In this document: positions 49,481 through 63,838 of the stretch, one piece after another
Layout: each line of letters opens with the position of its first letter
How positions within the stretch are numbered: position 1 is the stretch's first letter
Translations under genes and position numbers: made by a program
From: Bos javanicus
Taxonomy: Eukaryota; Chordata; Mammalia; Artiodactyla; Bovidae
Direction: 5' to 3'
NCBI RefSeq assembly: GCF_032452875.1
Contig: NW_026893632.1
Span: 434,001-498,000 of the forward strand
Length of the DNA: 64,000 nt
The notes under the pieces: generated by a model
What the model was told of the DNA's origin: nothing
The model's input: the letters and a program-made list of their open reading frames with translations, nothing else
The model's database searches: none

Positions 49481-50271
49481 CTCAGGAGGCAATACTCAAA
49501 GAGCTGAGCAGACACGAACCACGCAATCAGCAGGCAATAAGCGTGGAGCTCAGCAGTGACGAATCATGCTGCTCAACTGGCAATAATCAAGCACGTGACC
49601 AGGCAGGAATCACGCAGCTCAGCTGGCAATTGTCAAGCAGATGAGCCGACAGGAATCACGCAGCTCAGCTGGCAATTGTCATGCAGATGAGCCGGCAGGA
49701 ATCACGCAGCTCAGCAGGCCCTGATCACGTGACTCTGCAGGCACTGATCACGTGGCTGATCAAGTCCAGATCACGTGACTGAGCATGCACTGATCACGTG
49801 GCTATCATGCACTGACGACGTGACTGCGCATGCACTGATGACGTGGCTGATCGGGCACTGATCACATGGCTCATCATGCACTGATCACGTGTTTATCAGG
49901 CAATGATCAGTGACTGACAGGCGCTGATCATGGGACTGTGCACGCACTGATCACGTGGCTATCATGCACTGATCACGTGACTGGGCATGCACTGATGACG
50001 TGGCTGTTCGGGCACTGATCACCTGTTTATCAGGCAGTGATCAGTGACTGACAGGCGCTGATCAGGGGACTGTGCACGCACTGATCAGGTGGCTGATCAG
50101 GAACTGACCACCTGACCGCGCATGCAGTGATCACGTGGCTGGTCGTTCACTGATCACGTGTTTATCATACGGTGATCACGTGACTGAGAGGCGCTGATCA
50201 CGTGACTGTGCCGTCAGTGATCACGTGGCTGAGCAGGCACTGATATCGTGACTGAGCATGCACTGATCATG

Positions 50272-50891
50272 TGCCGGGAGCCGGGGAGGCCTTCCACTCT
50301 GGACAAAGGTCATGAGGAAGGAGGCTCGGCATACGCAAATGCGGGATCGAGCCTCAGGAGTCCACCCGGATGTTCTCGAGCATCTCCCCCCAAAAAAACC
50401 GGAGTCTGCCTACTGTATTGCTTTGTGCTCTCACCTCTGATTTCACTGGGGGCTGTCCCCCACCACCATCTCGCTCTGTCTGTCAAAGAGTTAACTTACA
50501 GCTCCAATTCATAAAGTTCCTTGTCATTCTTCCCTTTAACTTCCAGCTGAATCTCCATCTGGAGCGCGGAACCCACCACGCTTACTAATTATGCCTGGGC
50601 TGCTAAGACCCACTCGAGAAGGTGTCTAGGGTGAGGCACCTTTAGCTATTCGAGAGGGCGCCTGCGGCCTACGTAAGTGGTGCAAACTTCTTGTCTTGAA
50701 GTTTGATTGGTCTTCCGCGTAAACCAAGCTACTCAGTCTCTTTTCTCCACCGAATTTTCCTACTGAGCTCTCCTCATACTATTATTCTTGACATCTCTGA
50801 TTAGCATATAAATAGTCGCCTAGGCCATCTCTCCTTCGAATACCCTGGATCAGTTGGCCTGGTCCCCGGCAGGTGGCGACCGAACAGGGAC
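50272..50891 (+). mobile_element. LTR + PBS, unit 22
   Basis: LTR 50272-50871, PBS 50874-50891. Sister of unit 18; its AGTTGGCCTGG looks like the unit 18 variant after a further 2-bp loss. Unit 1,411 bp (to 51682). Confidence 0.92.
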
Positions 50892-51682
50892 CTCAGGAGG
50901 CAATACTCATAGAGCTGAGCAGACACGAACCACGCAATCAGCAGGCAATAAGCATGGAGCTCAGCAGTGACGAATCATGCTGCTCAACTGGCAATAATCA
51001 AGCACGTGACCAGGCAGGAATCACGCAGCTCAGCTGGCAATTGTCAAGCAGATGAGCCGACAGGAATCACGCAGCTCAGCTGGCAATTGTCATGCAGATG
51101 AGCCGGCAGGAATCACGCAGCTCAGCAGGCCCTGATCACGTGACTCTGCAGGCACTGATCACGTGGCTGATCAAGTCCAGATCACGTGACTGAGCATGCA
51201 CTGATCACGTGGCTATCATGCACTGATGACGTGACTGCGCATGCACTGATGACGTGGCTGAACGGGCACTGATCACATGGCTCATCATGCACTGATCACG
51301 TGTTTATCAGGCAATGATCAGTGACTGACAGGCGCAGATCATGGGACTGTGCACGCACTGATCACGTGGCTATCATGCACTGATCACGTGACTGCGCATG
51401 CACTGATGACGTGGCTGTTCGGGCACTGATCACGTGTTTATCAGGCAGTGATCAGTGACTGACAGGCGCTGATCAGGGGACTGTGCACGCACTGATCAGG
51501 TGGCTGATCAGGAACTGACCACCTGACCGCGCATGCAGTGATCACGTGGCTGGTCGTTCACTGATCACGTGATTATCATACGGTGATCACGTGACTGAGA
51601 GGCGCTGATCACGTGACTGTGCCGTCAGTGATCACGTGGCTGAGCAGGCACTGATATCTTGACTGAGCATGCACTGATCATG

Positions 51683-52306
51683 TGCCGGGAGCCGGGGAGG
51701 CCTTCCACTCTGGACAAAGGTCATGAGGAAGGAGGCTCGGCATACGCAAATGCGGGATCGAGCCTCAGGAGTCCACCCGGATGTTCTCGAGCATCTCCCC
51801 CCCCCAAAAAAACCGGAGTCTGCCTACTGTATTGCTTTGTGCTCTCACCTCTGATTTCACTGGGGGCTGTCCCCCACCACCATCTCGCTCTCTCTGTCAA
51901 AGAGTTAACTTACAGCTCCAATTCATAAAGTTCCTTGTCATTCTTCCCTTTAACTTCCAGCTGAGTCTCCATCTGGAGCGCGGAACCCACCACGCTTACT
52001 AATTATGCCTGGGCTGATAAGACCCACTCGAGAAGGTGTCTAGGGTGAGGCACCTTTCGCTATTCGAGAGGGCGCCTGCGGCCTACGTAAGTGGTGCAAA
52101 CTTCTTGTCTTGAAGTTTGATTGGTCTTCCGCGTAAACCAAGCTACTCAGTCTCTTTTCTCCACCGAATTTTCCTACTGAGCTCTCCTCATACTATTATT
52201 CTTGACATCTCTGATTAGCATATAAATAGTCGCCTAGGCCATCTCGCCTTCGAATACCCTGGATCAGTTGGGGCTGGTCCCCGGCAGGTGGCGACCGAAC
52301 AGGGAC
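51683..52306 (+). mobile_element. LTR + PBS, unit 23
   Basis: LTR 51683-52286, PBS 52289-52306. Shares CTCGCCTTCG with unit 20 but has an intact TATA box. GGGCTGATAAGACC is private. Unit 1,415 bp (to 53097). Confidence 0.92.
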
Positions 52307-53097
52307 CTCAGGAGGCAATACTCAAAGAGCTGAGCAGACACGAACCACGCAATCAGCAGGCAATAAGCATGGAGCTCAGCAGTGACGAATCATGCTGCTC
52401 AACTGGCAATAATCAAGCACGTGACCAGGCAGGAATCACGCAGCTCAGCTGGCAATTGTCAAGCAGATGAGCCGACAGGAATCACGCAGCTCAGCTGGCA
52501 ATTGTCATGCAGATGAGCCGGCAGGAATCACGCAGCTCAGCAGGCCCTGATCACGTGACTCTGCTGGCACTGATCACGTGGCTGATCAAGTCCAGATCAC
52601 GTGACTGAGCATGCACTGATCACGTGGCTATCATGCACTGATGACGTGACTGCGCATGCACTGATGACCTGGCTGATCGGGCACTGATCACATGGCTCAT
52701 CATGCACTGATCACGTGTTTATCAGGCAATGATCAGTGACTGACAGGCGCTGATCATGGGACTGTGCACGCACTGATCACGTGGCTATCATGCACTGATC
52801 ACGTGACTGCGCATGCACTGATGACGTGGCTGTTCGGGCACTGATCACGTGTTTATCAGGCAGTGATCAGTGACTGACAGGCGCTGATCAGGGGACTGTG
52901 CACGCACTGATCAGGTGGCTGATCAGGAACTGACCACCTGACCGCGCATGCAGTGATCACGTGGCTGGTCGTTCACTGATCACGTGATTATCATACGGTG
53001 ATCACGTGACTGAGAGGCGCTGATCACGTGACTGTGCCGTCAGTGATCACCTGGCTGAGCAGGCACTGATATCGTGACTGAGCATGCACTGATCATG

Positions 53098-53721
53098 TGC
53101 CGGGAGCCGGGGAGGCATTCCACTCTGGACAAAGGTCATGAGGAAGGAGGCTCGGCATACGCAAATGCGGGATCGAGCCTCAGGAGTCCACCCGGATGTT
53201 CTCGAGCATCTCCCCCCCAAAAAAAAACCGGAATCTGCCTACTGTATTGCTTTGTGCTCTCACCTCTGATTTCACTGGGGGCTGTCCCCCACCACCATCT
53301 CGCTCTGTCTGTCAAAGAGTTAACTTACAGCTCCAATTCATAAAGTTCCTTGTCATTCTTCCCATTAACTTCCAGCTGAGTCTCCATCTGGAGCGCGGAA
53401 CCCACCACGCTTACAAATTATGCCTGGGCTGCTAAGACCCACTCGAGAAGGTGTCTAGGGTGAGGCACCTTTCGCTATTCGAGAGGGCGCCTGTGGCCTA
53501 CTTAAGTGGTGCAAACTTCTTGTCTTGAAGTTTGATTGGTCTTCCGCGTAAACCAAGCTACTCAGTCTCTTTTCTCCACCGAATTTTCCTACTGAGCTCT
53601 CCTCATACTATTATTCTTGACATCTCTGATTAGCATATAAATAGTCGCCTAGGCCATCTCTCCTTCGAATACCCTGGATCAGTTGGGGCTGGTCCCCGGC
53701 AGGTGGCGACCGAACAGGGAC
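53098..53721 (+). mobile_element. LTR + PBS, unit 24
   Basis: LTR 53098-53701, PBS 53704-53721. Shares the CCCATTAAC, CTTACAAATT and CCTACTTAAG block with unit 19. Unit 1,415 bp (to 54512). Confidence 0.92.
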
Positions 53722-54512
53722 CTCAGGAGGCAATACTCAAAGAGCTGAGCAGACACGAACCACGCAATCAGCAGGCAATAAGCATGGAGCTCAGCAGTGA
53801 CGAATCATGCTGCTCAACTGGCAATAATCAAGCACGTGACCAGGCAGGAATCACGCAGCTCAGCTGGCAATTGTCAAGCAGATGAGCCGACAGGAATCAC
53901 GCAGCTCAGCTGGCAATTCTCATGCAGATGAGCCGGCAGGAATCACGCAGCTCAGCAGGCCCTGATCACGTGACTCTGCAGGCACTGATCACGTGGCTGA
54001 TCAAGTCCATATCACGTGACTGAGCATGCACTGATCACGTGGCTATCATGCACTGATGACGTGACTGCGCATGCACTGATGACGTGGCTGATCGGGCACT
54101 GATCACATGGCTCATCATGCACTGATCACGTGTTTATCAGGCAATGATCAGTGACTGACAGGCGCTGATCATGGGACTGTGCACGCACTGATCACGTGGC
54201 TATCATGCACTGATCACGTGACTGCGCATGCACTGATGACGTGGCTGTTCGGGCACTGATCACGTGTTTATCAGGCAGTGATCAGTGACTGACAGGCGCT
54301 GATCAGGGGACTGTGCACGCACTGATCAGGTGGCTGATCAGGAACTGACCACCTGACCGCGCATGCAGTGATCACGTGGCTGGTCGTTCACTGATCACGT
54401 GATTATCATACGGTGATCACGTGACTGAGAGGCGCTGATCACGTGACTGTGCCGTCAGTGATCACCTGGCTGAGCAGGCACTGATATCGTGACTGAGCAT
54501 GCACTGATCATG

Positions 54513-55132
54513 TGCCGGGAGCCGGGGAGGCATTCCACTCTGGACAAAGATCATGAGGAAGGAGGCTCGGCATACGCAAATGCGGGATCGAGCCTCAGGA
54601 GTCCACCCGGATATTCTCGAGCATCTCCCCCCAAAAAACCGGAGTCTGCCTACTGTATTGCTTTGTGCTCTCACCTCTGATTTCACTGGGGGCTGTCCCC
54701 CACCACCATCTCGCTCTCTCTGTCAAAGAGTTAACTTACAGCTCCAATTCATAAAGTTCCTTGTCATTCTTCCCTTTAACTTCCAGCTGAGTCTCCATCT
54801 GGAGCTCGGAACCCACCACGCTTACTAATTATGCCTGGGCTGCTAAGACCCACTCGAGAAGGTGTCTAGGGTGAGGCACCTTTCGCTATTTGAGAGGGCG
54901 CCTGCGGCCTACGTAAGTGGTGCAAACTTCTTGTCTTGAAGTTTGATTGGTCTTCCGCGTAAACCAAGCTACTCAGTCTCTTTTCTCCACCGAATTTTCC
55001 TACTGAGCTCTCCTCATACTATTATTCTTGACATCTCTGATTAGCATATAAATAGTTGCCTAGGCCATCTCTCCTTCGAATACCCTGGATCAGTTGGGGC
55101 TGGTCCCCGGCAGGTGGCGACCGAACAGGGAC
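54513..55132 (+). mobile_element. LTR + PBS, unit 25 (last copy)
   Basis: LTR 54513-55112, PBS 55115-55132. The DR1-like site is changed (AAAGATCATG) and TAGTTGCCTAGG follows the TATA box. The 46-mers run to about 55375, and only about 90 bp of 23-mers follow before the flanking array resumes, so the unit is truncated at its 3' end. Confidence 0.9.
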
Positions 55133-55466
55133 CTCAGAAGGCAATACTCAAAGAGCTGAGCAGACACGAACCACGCAATCTGCAGGCAATAAGCATGGAG
55201 CTCAGCAGTGACGAATCATGCTGCTCAACTGGCAATAATCAAGCCCGTGACCAGGCAGGAATCACGCAGCTCAGCTGGCAATTGTCAAGCAGATGAGCCG
55301 ACAGGAAGCACGCAGCTCAGCTGGCAATTGTCATGCAGATGAGCCGGCAGGAATCACGCAGCTCAGCAGGCCCTGATCACGTGACTCTGCAGGCACTGAT
55401 CACGTGGCTGATCAAGTCCAGATCACGTGACTGAGCATGCACTGATCACGTGGCTATCATGCACTG
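55133..55466 (+). repeat. 3' end of the last LTR-array unit
   Basis: Five 46-mers (55133 to about 55375; first unit has CTCAGAAGG and CAATCTGCAGG), then about 90 bp of B-type 23-mers including GATCAAGTCCAG. After GGCTATCATGCACTGAT the sequence switches to ordinary flanking monomers (GATCACGTAGCTATC). Confidence 0.8.
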
Positions 55467-56018
55467 ATCACGTAGCTATCATGCACTGATCACGTGGCTG
55501 ATCATGCACTGATCACGTGGCTGATCATGCACTGATCACGTGGCTGATCATGCACTGATCACGTGGCTGATCATGCACTGATCACGTGACTATCATGCAC
55601 TGATCACGTGGCTGATCATGCACTGATCACGTAGCTACCATGCACTGATCACGTGACTGATCATGCACTGATCACGTGACTGATCATGCACTGATCACGT
55701 GGTATCATGCACTGATCACGTGGCTGATCATGCACTGATCACGTGACTGATCATGCACTGATCACGTGACTGATCATGCACTGATCACGTGGCTATCATG
55801 CACTGATCACGTGACTGATCATGCACTGATCACGTGGCTGATCATGCACTGATCACGTGGCTGATCATGCACTGATCACGTGGCTGATCATGCACTGATA
55901 CCGTGACTGAGCATGGACTGATCACATGACTATCATGTAGTGATCACGTGACTTAATGGCTCTGATCATGTGACTGATCATGCGCTGATCATGTTTGCTA
56001 TCATACACTGATCATGTG

Positions 56019-56258
56019 CCTCTGGAGGCAATGAACAAAGAGCTGAGTAGGCATGAATCAAACAGTCAGCAGGCAATAATCATGGAACTCAGCTGTGAGG
56101 AATCATGCTGCTCAGCTGGCAATAATCAAGCAGATGAGCAGGCAGGAATTACACAGCACAGCTGGCAATTGTCAAGCAGATGACAGGCAGGAATCATGCA
56201 GCTCAGCTGCCAATTGTCAAGCAGATGAGCAGACAGTCATCACGCAGCTCAGCAGGCC
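56019..56258 (+). repeat. Type A island, first after the LTR array
   Basis: Five 46-bp units. Mixed markers: GAGGAATCATG of type A but GCAATGAAC of type B in the first unit. Also GGCATGAATC, AATTACACAGC and CAGTCATCACG. Empty LTR site. Confidence 0.85.
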
Positions 56259-57717
56259 CTGATCACGTGACTGAGCATGCACTGTTCACGTGGCTGATCA
56301 TACACTGATCACGTGATTGATCATGCACTGATCACTTGGATATCATGCACTGATCACGTGGCTGATCATACACTGATCACGTGACTGATCATGCACTGAT
56401 CACGTGGCTCTCATGCACTGATCACGTGACTGATCATGCACTGATCACGTGGCTGTCATGCACTGATCACGTGACTATCATGCACTGATCACGTGGCTGA
56501 TCATGCACTGATCACGTGACTGATCATGCACTGATCACGTGGCTATCATGCACTGATCACGTGGCTGATCATGCACTGATCACGGGACTGATCATGCACT
56601 GATCACGGGCTATCATGCACTGACACATGACTGACATGCACTGATCACGTGGCTGATCATGCACTGATCACGTGACTGATCATGCACTGATCACGTGACT
56701 GATCATGCACTGATCACGTGGCTGATCATGCACTGATCACGTGGCTATCATGCACTGATCACGTGGCTGATCATGCACTGATCACGTAGCTATCATGCAC
56801 TGATCACGTGACTGATCATGCACTGATCACGTAATTGATCATGCACTGATCACGTGGCTGATCATGCACTGATCACGTGGCTGATCATGCACTGATCACG
56901 TGACTGATCATGCACTGATCACGTGGCTATCATGCACTGATCACGTGGCTGATCATACTGATCACGTGACTGATCATGCACTGATCACGTGGCTGATCAT
57001 GCACTGATCACGTGGCTATCATGCACTGATCACGTGGCTATCATGCACTGATCACGTGGCTGATCATGCACTGATCACGTGCTATCATGCACTGATCACG
57101 TGACTGATCATGCACTGATCACGTGGCTGATCATGCACTGATCACGTGACTGATCATGCACTGATCACGTGGCTATCATGCACTGATCACGTGGCTGATC
57201 ATGCACTGATCACGTGACTGATCATGCACTGATCACGTGGATATCATGCACTGATCACGTGGCTGATCATGCACTGATCACGTGTCTGATCATGCACTGA
57301 TCACGTGGCTGATCATGCACTGATCACGTGACTGATCATGCACTGATCACGTGGCTGATCATGCACTGATCACGTGGCTGATCATGCACTGATCACGTAG
57401 CTACCATGTACTGGTCCGTGACTGATCATGCACTGATCACGTAACTGATCATGCACTGATCACGTGGCTGATCATGCACTGATCACGTGACTGATCATGC
57501 ACTGATCACGTGACTGATCATGCACTGATCACGTGGCTATCATGCACTGATCACGTGGCTGATCATGCACTGATCATGCAGCTACCATGCACTGATCACA
57601 TGACTGATCATGCACTGATCACGTGACTGATCATGCACTGATCACGTGGCTTATCATGCATTGATCATGTGACTGATCATGTGCTGATCATGTTTGGTGT
57701 CATACACTGATCATGTG

Positions 57718-57953
57718 CATCTGGAGGCAATGAACAAAGAGCTGAGTAGGCACGAATCAGTCAGCAGGCTATAATCATGGAACTCAGCTGTGAGAAATCA
57801 TGCTGCTCAGCTGGCAATAATCAAGCAGCTGAGCAGGCAGGAATTACGCAGCACAGCTGGCAATTGTCAAGCAGATGACAGGCAGGAATCGTGCAGCTCA
57901 GCTGGCAATTGTCAAGCAGATGAGCAGACAGTAATCACGCAGCTCAGCAGGCC
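57718..57953 (+). repeat. Type B island
   Basis: Five 46-bp units, GAGAAATCATG. The junction reads GTGCATCTGG in place of GTGCCTCTGG, and the second unit starts GGCTATAATC. Confidence 0.85.
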
Positions 57954-59323
57954 CTGATCACGTGACTGAGCATGCACTGTTCACGTGGCTGATCATACAC
58001 TGATCACGTGACTGATCATGCACTGATCACGTGGCTATCATGCACTGATCACGTGACTGATCATGCACTGATCACGTGGCTGTCATGCACTGATCACGTG
58101 GCTATCATGCACTGATCACGTGGCTGATCATGCACTGATCACGTGACTGATCATGCACTGATCACGTGGCTATCATGCACTGATCACGTGGCTGATCATG
58201 CACTGATCACGTGACTGATCATGCACTGATCACGTGGCTATCATGCACTGATCACGTGGCTGATCATGCACTGATCACGTGACTGATCATGCACTGATCA
58301 CGGGCTATCATGCACTGACACATGACTGACATGCACTGATCACGTGGCTGATCATGCACTGATCACGTGACTGATCATGCACTGATCACGTGACTGATCA
58401 TGCACTGATCACGTGGCTGATCATGCACTGATCACGTGGCTATCATGCACTGATCACGTGGCTGATCATGCACTGATCACGTAGCTACCATGTACTGATC
58501 ACGTGACTGATCATGCACTGATCACGTAATTGATCATGCACTGATCACGTGGCTGATCATGCACTGATCACGTGGCTGATCATGCACTGATCACGTGACT
58601 GATCATGCACTGATCACGTGACTGATCATGCACTGATCACGTGGCTATCATGCACTGATCACGTGGCTGGACATGCACTGATCACGTGCCTGATCATGCA
58701 CTGATCACGTGGCTGATCATGCACTGATCACGTGACTGATCATGCACTGATCACGTGGCTATCATGCACTGATCACGTGGCTGATCATGCACTGATCACG
58801 TGACTGATCATGCACTGATCACGTGGCTATCATGCACTGATCACGTGGCTGATCATGCACTGATCACGTGGCTGATCATGCACTGTCACGTGACTGATCA
58901 TGCACTGATCACGTGGCACTCATGCACTGATCACGTGGCTGATCATGCACTGATCACGTGACTGATCATGCACTGATCACGTGGCTATCATGCACTCTCA
59001 CGTGGCTGATCATGCAATGATCACGTAGCTACCATGCACTGGTCACGTGACTGATCATGCACTGATCACGTAACTGATCATGCACTGATCACGTGACTGA
59101 TCATGCACTGATCACGTGACTGATCATGCACTGATCACGTGGCTATCATGCACTGATCACGTGGCTGATCATGCACTGATCACGCAGCTACCATGCACTG
59201 ATCACATGACTGATCATGCACTGATCACGTGATTGATCATGCACTGATCACGTGGCTTATCATGCACTGATCATGTGACTGATCATGCGCTGATCATGTT
59301 TGGTATCATACACTGATCATGTG

Positions 59324-59559
59324 CCTCTGGAGGCAATGAACAAAGAGCTGAGTAGGCACGAATCAGTCAGCAGGCTATAATCATGGAACTCAGCTGTGAG
59401 AAATCATGCTGCTCAGCTGGCAATAATCAAGTAGCTGAGCAGGCAGGAATTACGCAGCACAGGTGGCAATTGTCAAGCAGATGACAGGCAGGAATCGTGC
59501 AGCTCAGCTGGCAATTGTCAAGCAGATGAGCAGACAGTAATCACGCAGCTCAACAGGCC
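59324..59559 (+). repeat. Type B island
   Basis: Five 46-bp units with GGCTATAATC, CAAGTAGCTGAGC, CACAGGTGGC and CTCAACAGG variants. Lies 1.6 kb after the previous type B island. Confidence 0.85.
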
Positions 59560-62099
59560 CTGATCACGTGACTGAGCATGCACTGTTCACGTGGCTGATC
59601 ATACACTGATCACGTGACTGATCATGCACTGATCACGTGGCTATCATGCACTGATCACGTGATTGATCATGCACTGATCACGTGATTGTCATGCACTGAT
59701 CACGTGGCTATCATGCACTGATCACGTGGCTGATCATGCACTGATCACGTGGCTGATCATGCACTGATCACGTGGCTATCATGCACTGATCACGTGGCTG
59801 ATCATGCACTGATCACGTGACTGATCATGCACTGATCACGCTATCATGCACTGACTACATGACTCACATGCACTGATCACGTGGCTGATCATGCACTGAT
59901 CACGTGACTGATCATGCACTGATCACGTGACTGATCATGCACTGATCACGTGGCTGATCATGCACTGATCACGTGGCTATCATGCACTGATCACGTGGCT
60001 GATCATGCACTGATCACGTAGCTACCATGTACTGGTCACGTGACTGATCATGCACTGATCACGTAATTGATCATGCACTGATCACGTGGCTGATCATGCA
60101 CTGATCACGTGGCTGATCATGCACTGATCACGTGACTGATCATGCACTGATCACGTGACTGATCATGCACTGATCACGTGGCTATCATGCACTGATCACG
60201 TGGCTGATCATACTGATCACGTGCCTGTCATGCACTGATCACGTGGCTGATCATGCACTGATCACGTGACTGATCATGCACTGATCACGTGGCTATCATG
60301 CACTGATCACGTGGCTATCATGCACTGATCACGTGGCTGATCATGCACTGATCACGTAGCTACCATGCACTGATCACGTGACTGATCATGCACTGATCAC
60401 GTGGCTGATCATGCACTGATCACGTGACTGATCATGCACTGATCACGTGACTGATCATGCACTGATCACGTGGCTATCATGCACTGATCACGTGGCTGAT
60501 CATGCACTGATCACGTGACTGATCATGCACTGATCACGTGGCTATCATGCACTGATCACGTGGCTGATCATGCACTGATCACGTGGCTGATCATGCACTG
60601 ATCACGTGACTGATCATGCACTGATCACGTGGCACTCATGCACTGATCACGTGGCTGATCATGCACTGATCACGTGACTGATCATGCACTGATCACGTGG
60701 CTATCATGCACTGATCACGTGGCTGATCATGCATGATCACGTAGCTATATACTGATCACGTGACTGATCATGCACTGATCACGTAAATGATCATGCACTG
60801 ATCAGTGACTGATCATGCACTGATCACGTGACTGATCATGCACTGATCACGTGGCTATCATGCACTGCACGTGGCTGATCATGCAATGATCACGTAGCAA
60901 CCATGCACTGGTCACGTGACTGATCATGCACTGATCACGTAATTGATCATGCACTGATCACGTGACTGATCATGCACTGATCACGTGGCTGATCATACAC
61001 TGATCACGTGACTGATCATGCACTGATCACGTGGCTATCATGCACTGATCACGTGGCTGATCATGCACTGATCACGTGTCTGATCATGCACTGATCACGT
61101 GGCTGATCATGCACTGATCACGTGACTGATCATGCACTGATCACGTGGCTATCATGCACTGATCACGTGGCTGATCATGCACTGATCACGTGGCTGATCA
61201 CACACTGTCACGTGACTGATCATGCACTGATCACGTGGCTGATCATGCACTGATCACGTGACTGATCATGCACTGATCACGTGGCTATCATGCACTGATC
61301 ACGTGGCTGATCATGCAATGATCACGTAGCTACCATGCACTGGTCACGTGACTGATCATGCACTGATCACGTAATTGATCATGCACTGATCACGTGGCTG
61401 ATCATGCACTGATCACGTGGCTGATCATACTGATCACGTGGCTGATCATGCACTGATCACGTGGCTGATCATGCACTGATCACGTGACTGATCATGCACT
61501 GATCACGTGGCTATCATGCACTGATCACGTGGCTATCATGCACTGATCACGTGGCTGATCATGCACTGATCACGTGGCTATCATGCACTGATCACGTGAC
61601 TGATCATGCACTGATCACGTGGCTGATCATGCACTGATCACGTGACTGATCATGCACTGATCACGTGACTGATCATGCACTGATCACGTGGCTATCATGC
61701 ACTGATCACGTGACTGATCATGCACTGATCACGTGGCTGATCATGCACTGATCACGTGGCTGATCATGCATGATCACGTAGCTACCATGTACTGGTCACG
61801 TGACTGATCATGCACTGATCACGTGACTGATCATGCACTGATCACGTGGCTGATCATGCACTGATCACGTGACTGATCATGCACTGATCACGTGACTGAT
61901 CATGCACTGATCACGTGGCTATCATGCACTGATCACGTGGCTGATCATGCACTGATCACGCAGCTATCATGCACTGATCACGTGACTGATCATGCACTGA
62001 TCACGTGACTGATCATGCACTGATCACGTGGCTTATCATGCACTGATCATGTGACTGATCATGCGCTGATCATGTTTGGTGTCATACACTGATCATGTG

Positions 62100-62335
62100 C
62101 CTCTGGAGGCAATGAACAAAGAGCTGAGTAGGCACGAATCAGTCAGCAGGCAATAATCATGGAACTCAGCTGTGAGAAATCATGCTGCTCAGCTGGCAAT
62201 AATCAAGCAGCTGAGCAGGCAGGAATTATGCAGCACAGCTGGCAATTGTCAAGCAGATGACAGGCAGGAATCGTGCAGCTCAGCTGGCAATTGTCAAGCA
62301 GATGAGCAGACAGTAATCACGCAGCTCAGCAGGCC
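62100..62335 (+). repeat. Type B island
   Basis: Five 46-bp units, GCAATGAAC start and GAGAAATCATG; AATTATGCAGC is private. Confidence 0.85.
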
Positions 62336-63838
62336 CTGATCACGTGACTGAGCATGCACTGTTCACGTGGCTGATCATACACTGATCACGTGACTGATCA
62401 TGCACTGATCACGTGGCTATCATGCACTGATCACGTGACTGATCATGCACTGATCACGTGGCTGATCATGCACTGATCACGTGGCTGATCATGCACTGAT
62501 CACGTGACTGATCATGCACTGATCACGTGGCTATCATGCACTGATCACGTGGCTGATCATGCACTGATCACGGGACTGATCATGCACTGATCACGGGCTA
62601 TCATGCACTGATACATGACTGACATGCACTGATCACGTGGCTGATCATGCACTGATCACGTGACTGATCATGCACTGATCACGTGGCTATCATGCACTGA
62701 TCACGTGGCTGATCATGCACTGATCACGTAGCTATCATGCACTGATCACGTGACTGATCATGCACTGATCACGTGACTGATCATGCACTGATCACGTGGC
62801 TATCATGCACTGATCACGTGGCTGATCATGCACTGATCACGTGGCTATCATGCACTGATCACGTGACTGATCATGCACTGATCACGTGGCTGATCATGCA
62901 CTGATCACGTGACTGATCATGCACTGATCACGTGACTGATCATGCACTGATCACGTGGCTATCATGCACTGATCACGTGGCTGATCATGCACTGATCACG
63001 TGGCTATCATGCACTGATCACGTGGCTATCATGCACTGATCACGTGGCTGATCATGCACTGATCACGCAGCTATCATGCTGATCACGTGACTGATCATGC
63101 ACTGATCACGTGGCTGATCATGCACTGATCACGTGACTGATCATGCACTGATCACGTGGCTATCATGCACTGATCACGTGGCTGATCATGCACTGATCAC
63201 GTGCTATCATGCACTGATCACGTGACTGATCATGCACTGATCACGTAACTGATCATGCACTGATCACGTGGCTGATCATGCACTGATCACGTGACTGATC
63301 ATGCACTGATCACGTGACTGATCATGCACTGATCACGTGGCTATCATGCACTGATCACGTGGCTGATCATGCACTGATCACGTGCCTGATCATGCACTGA
63401 TCACATGACTGATCATGCACTGATCACGTGACTGATCATGCACTGATCACGTGGCTATCATGCACTACTCACGTGGCTGATCATGCAATGATCATGTAGC
63501 TACCATGTACTGGTCACGTGACTGATCATACACCCATCAGGTGACTGATCATGCACTGATCACGTGGCTATCATGCACTGATCACGTGGCTGATCATGCA
63601 CTGATCACGTGCCTGATCATGCACTGATCACGTGACTGATCATGCACTGATCACGTGGCTATCATGCACTGATCACGTGGCTGATCATGCACTGATCACG
63701 TGGCTGATCATGCACTGATCACGTGACTGATCATGGACTGATCACATGACTATCATGTAGTGATCACGTGACTTAATGGCGCTGATCATGTGACTGATCA
63801 TGCGCTGATCATGTTTGCTATCATACACTGATCATGTG

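Larger units (their letters stand above)
19831..55466 (+). repeat. LTR-bearing satellite array, 25 units of ~1.41 kb (1.711a-like)
   Basis: Twenty-five direct copies of one composite unit. Modal period is 1,411-1,415 bp; variants are 1,279, 1,323, 1,390, 1,391, 1,458, 1,460, 1,886 and 1,888 bp. Each unit is an LTR, a 2-nt spacer, an 18-nt primer binding site, five (rarely six) 46-mers and a block of diverged 23-mers. Unit size and composition fit my recollection of the bovine 1.711a satellite, described as a 1.706-related satellite carrying a ~611-bp insert. Identity with that family is inference from recall. Confidence 0.92.
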
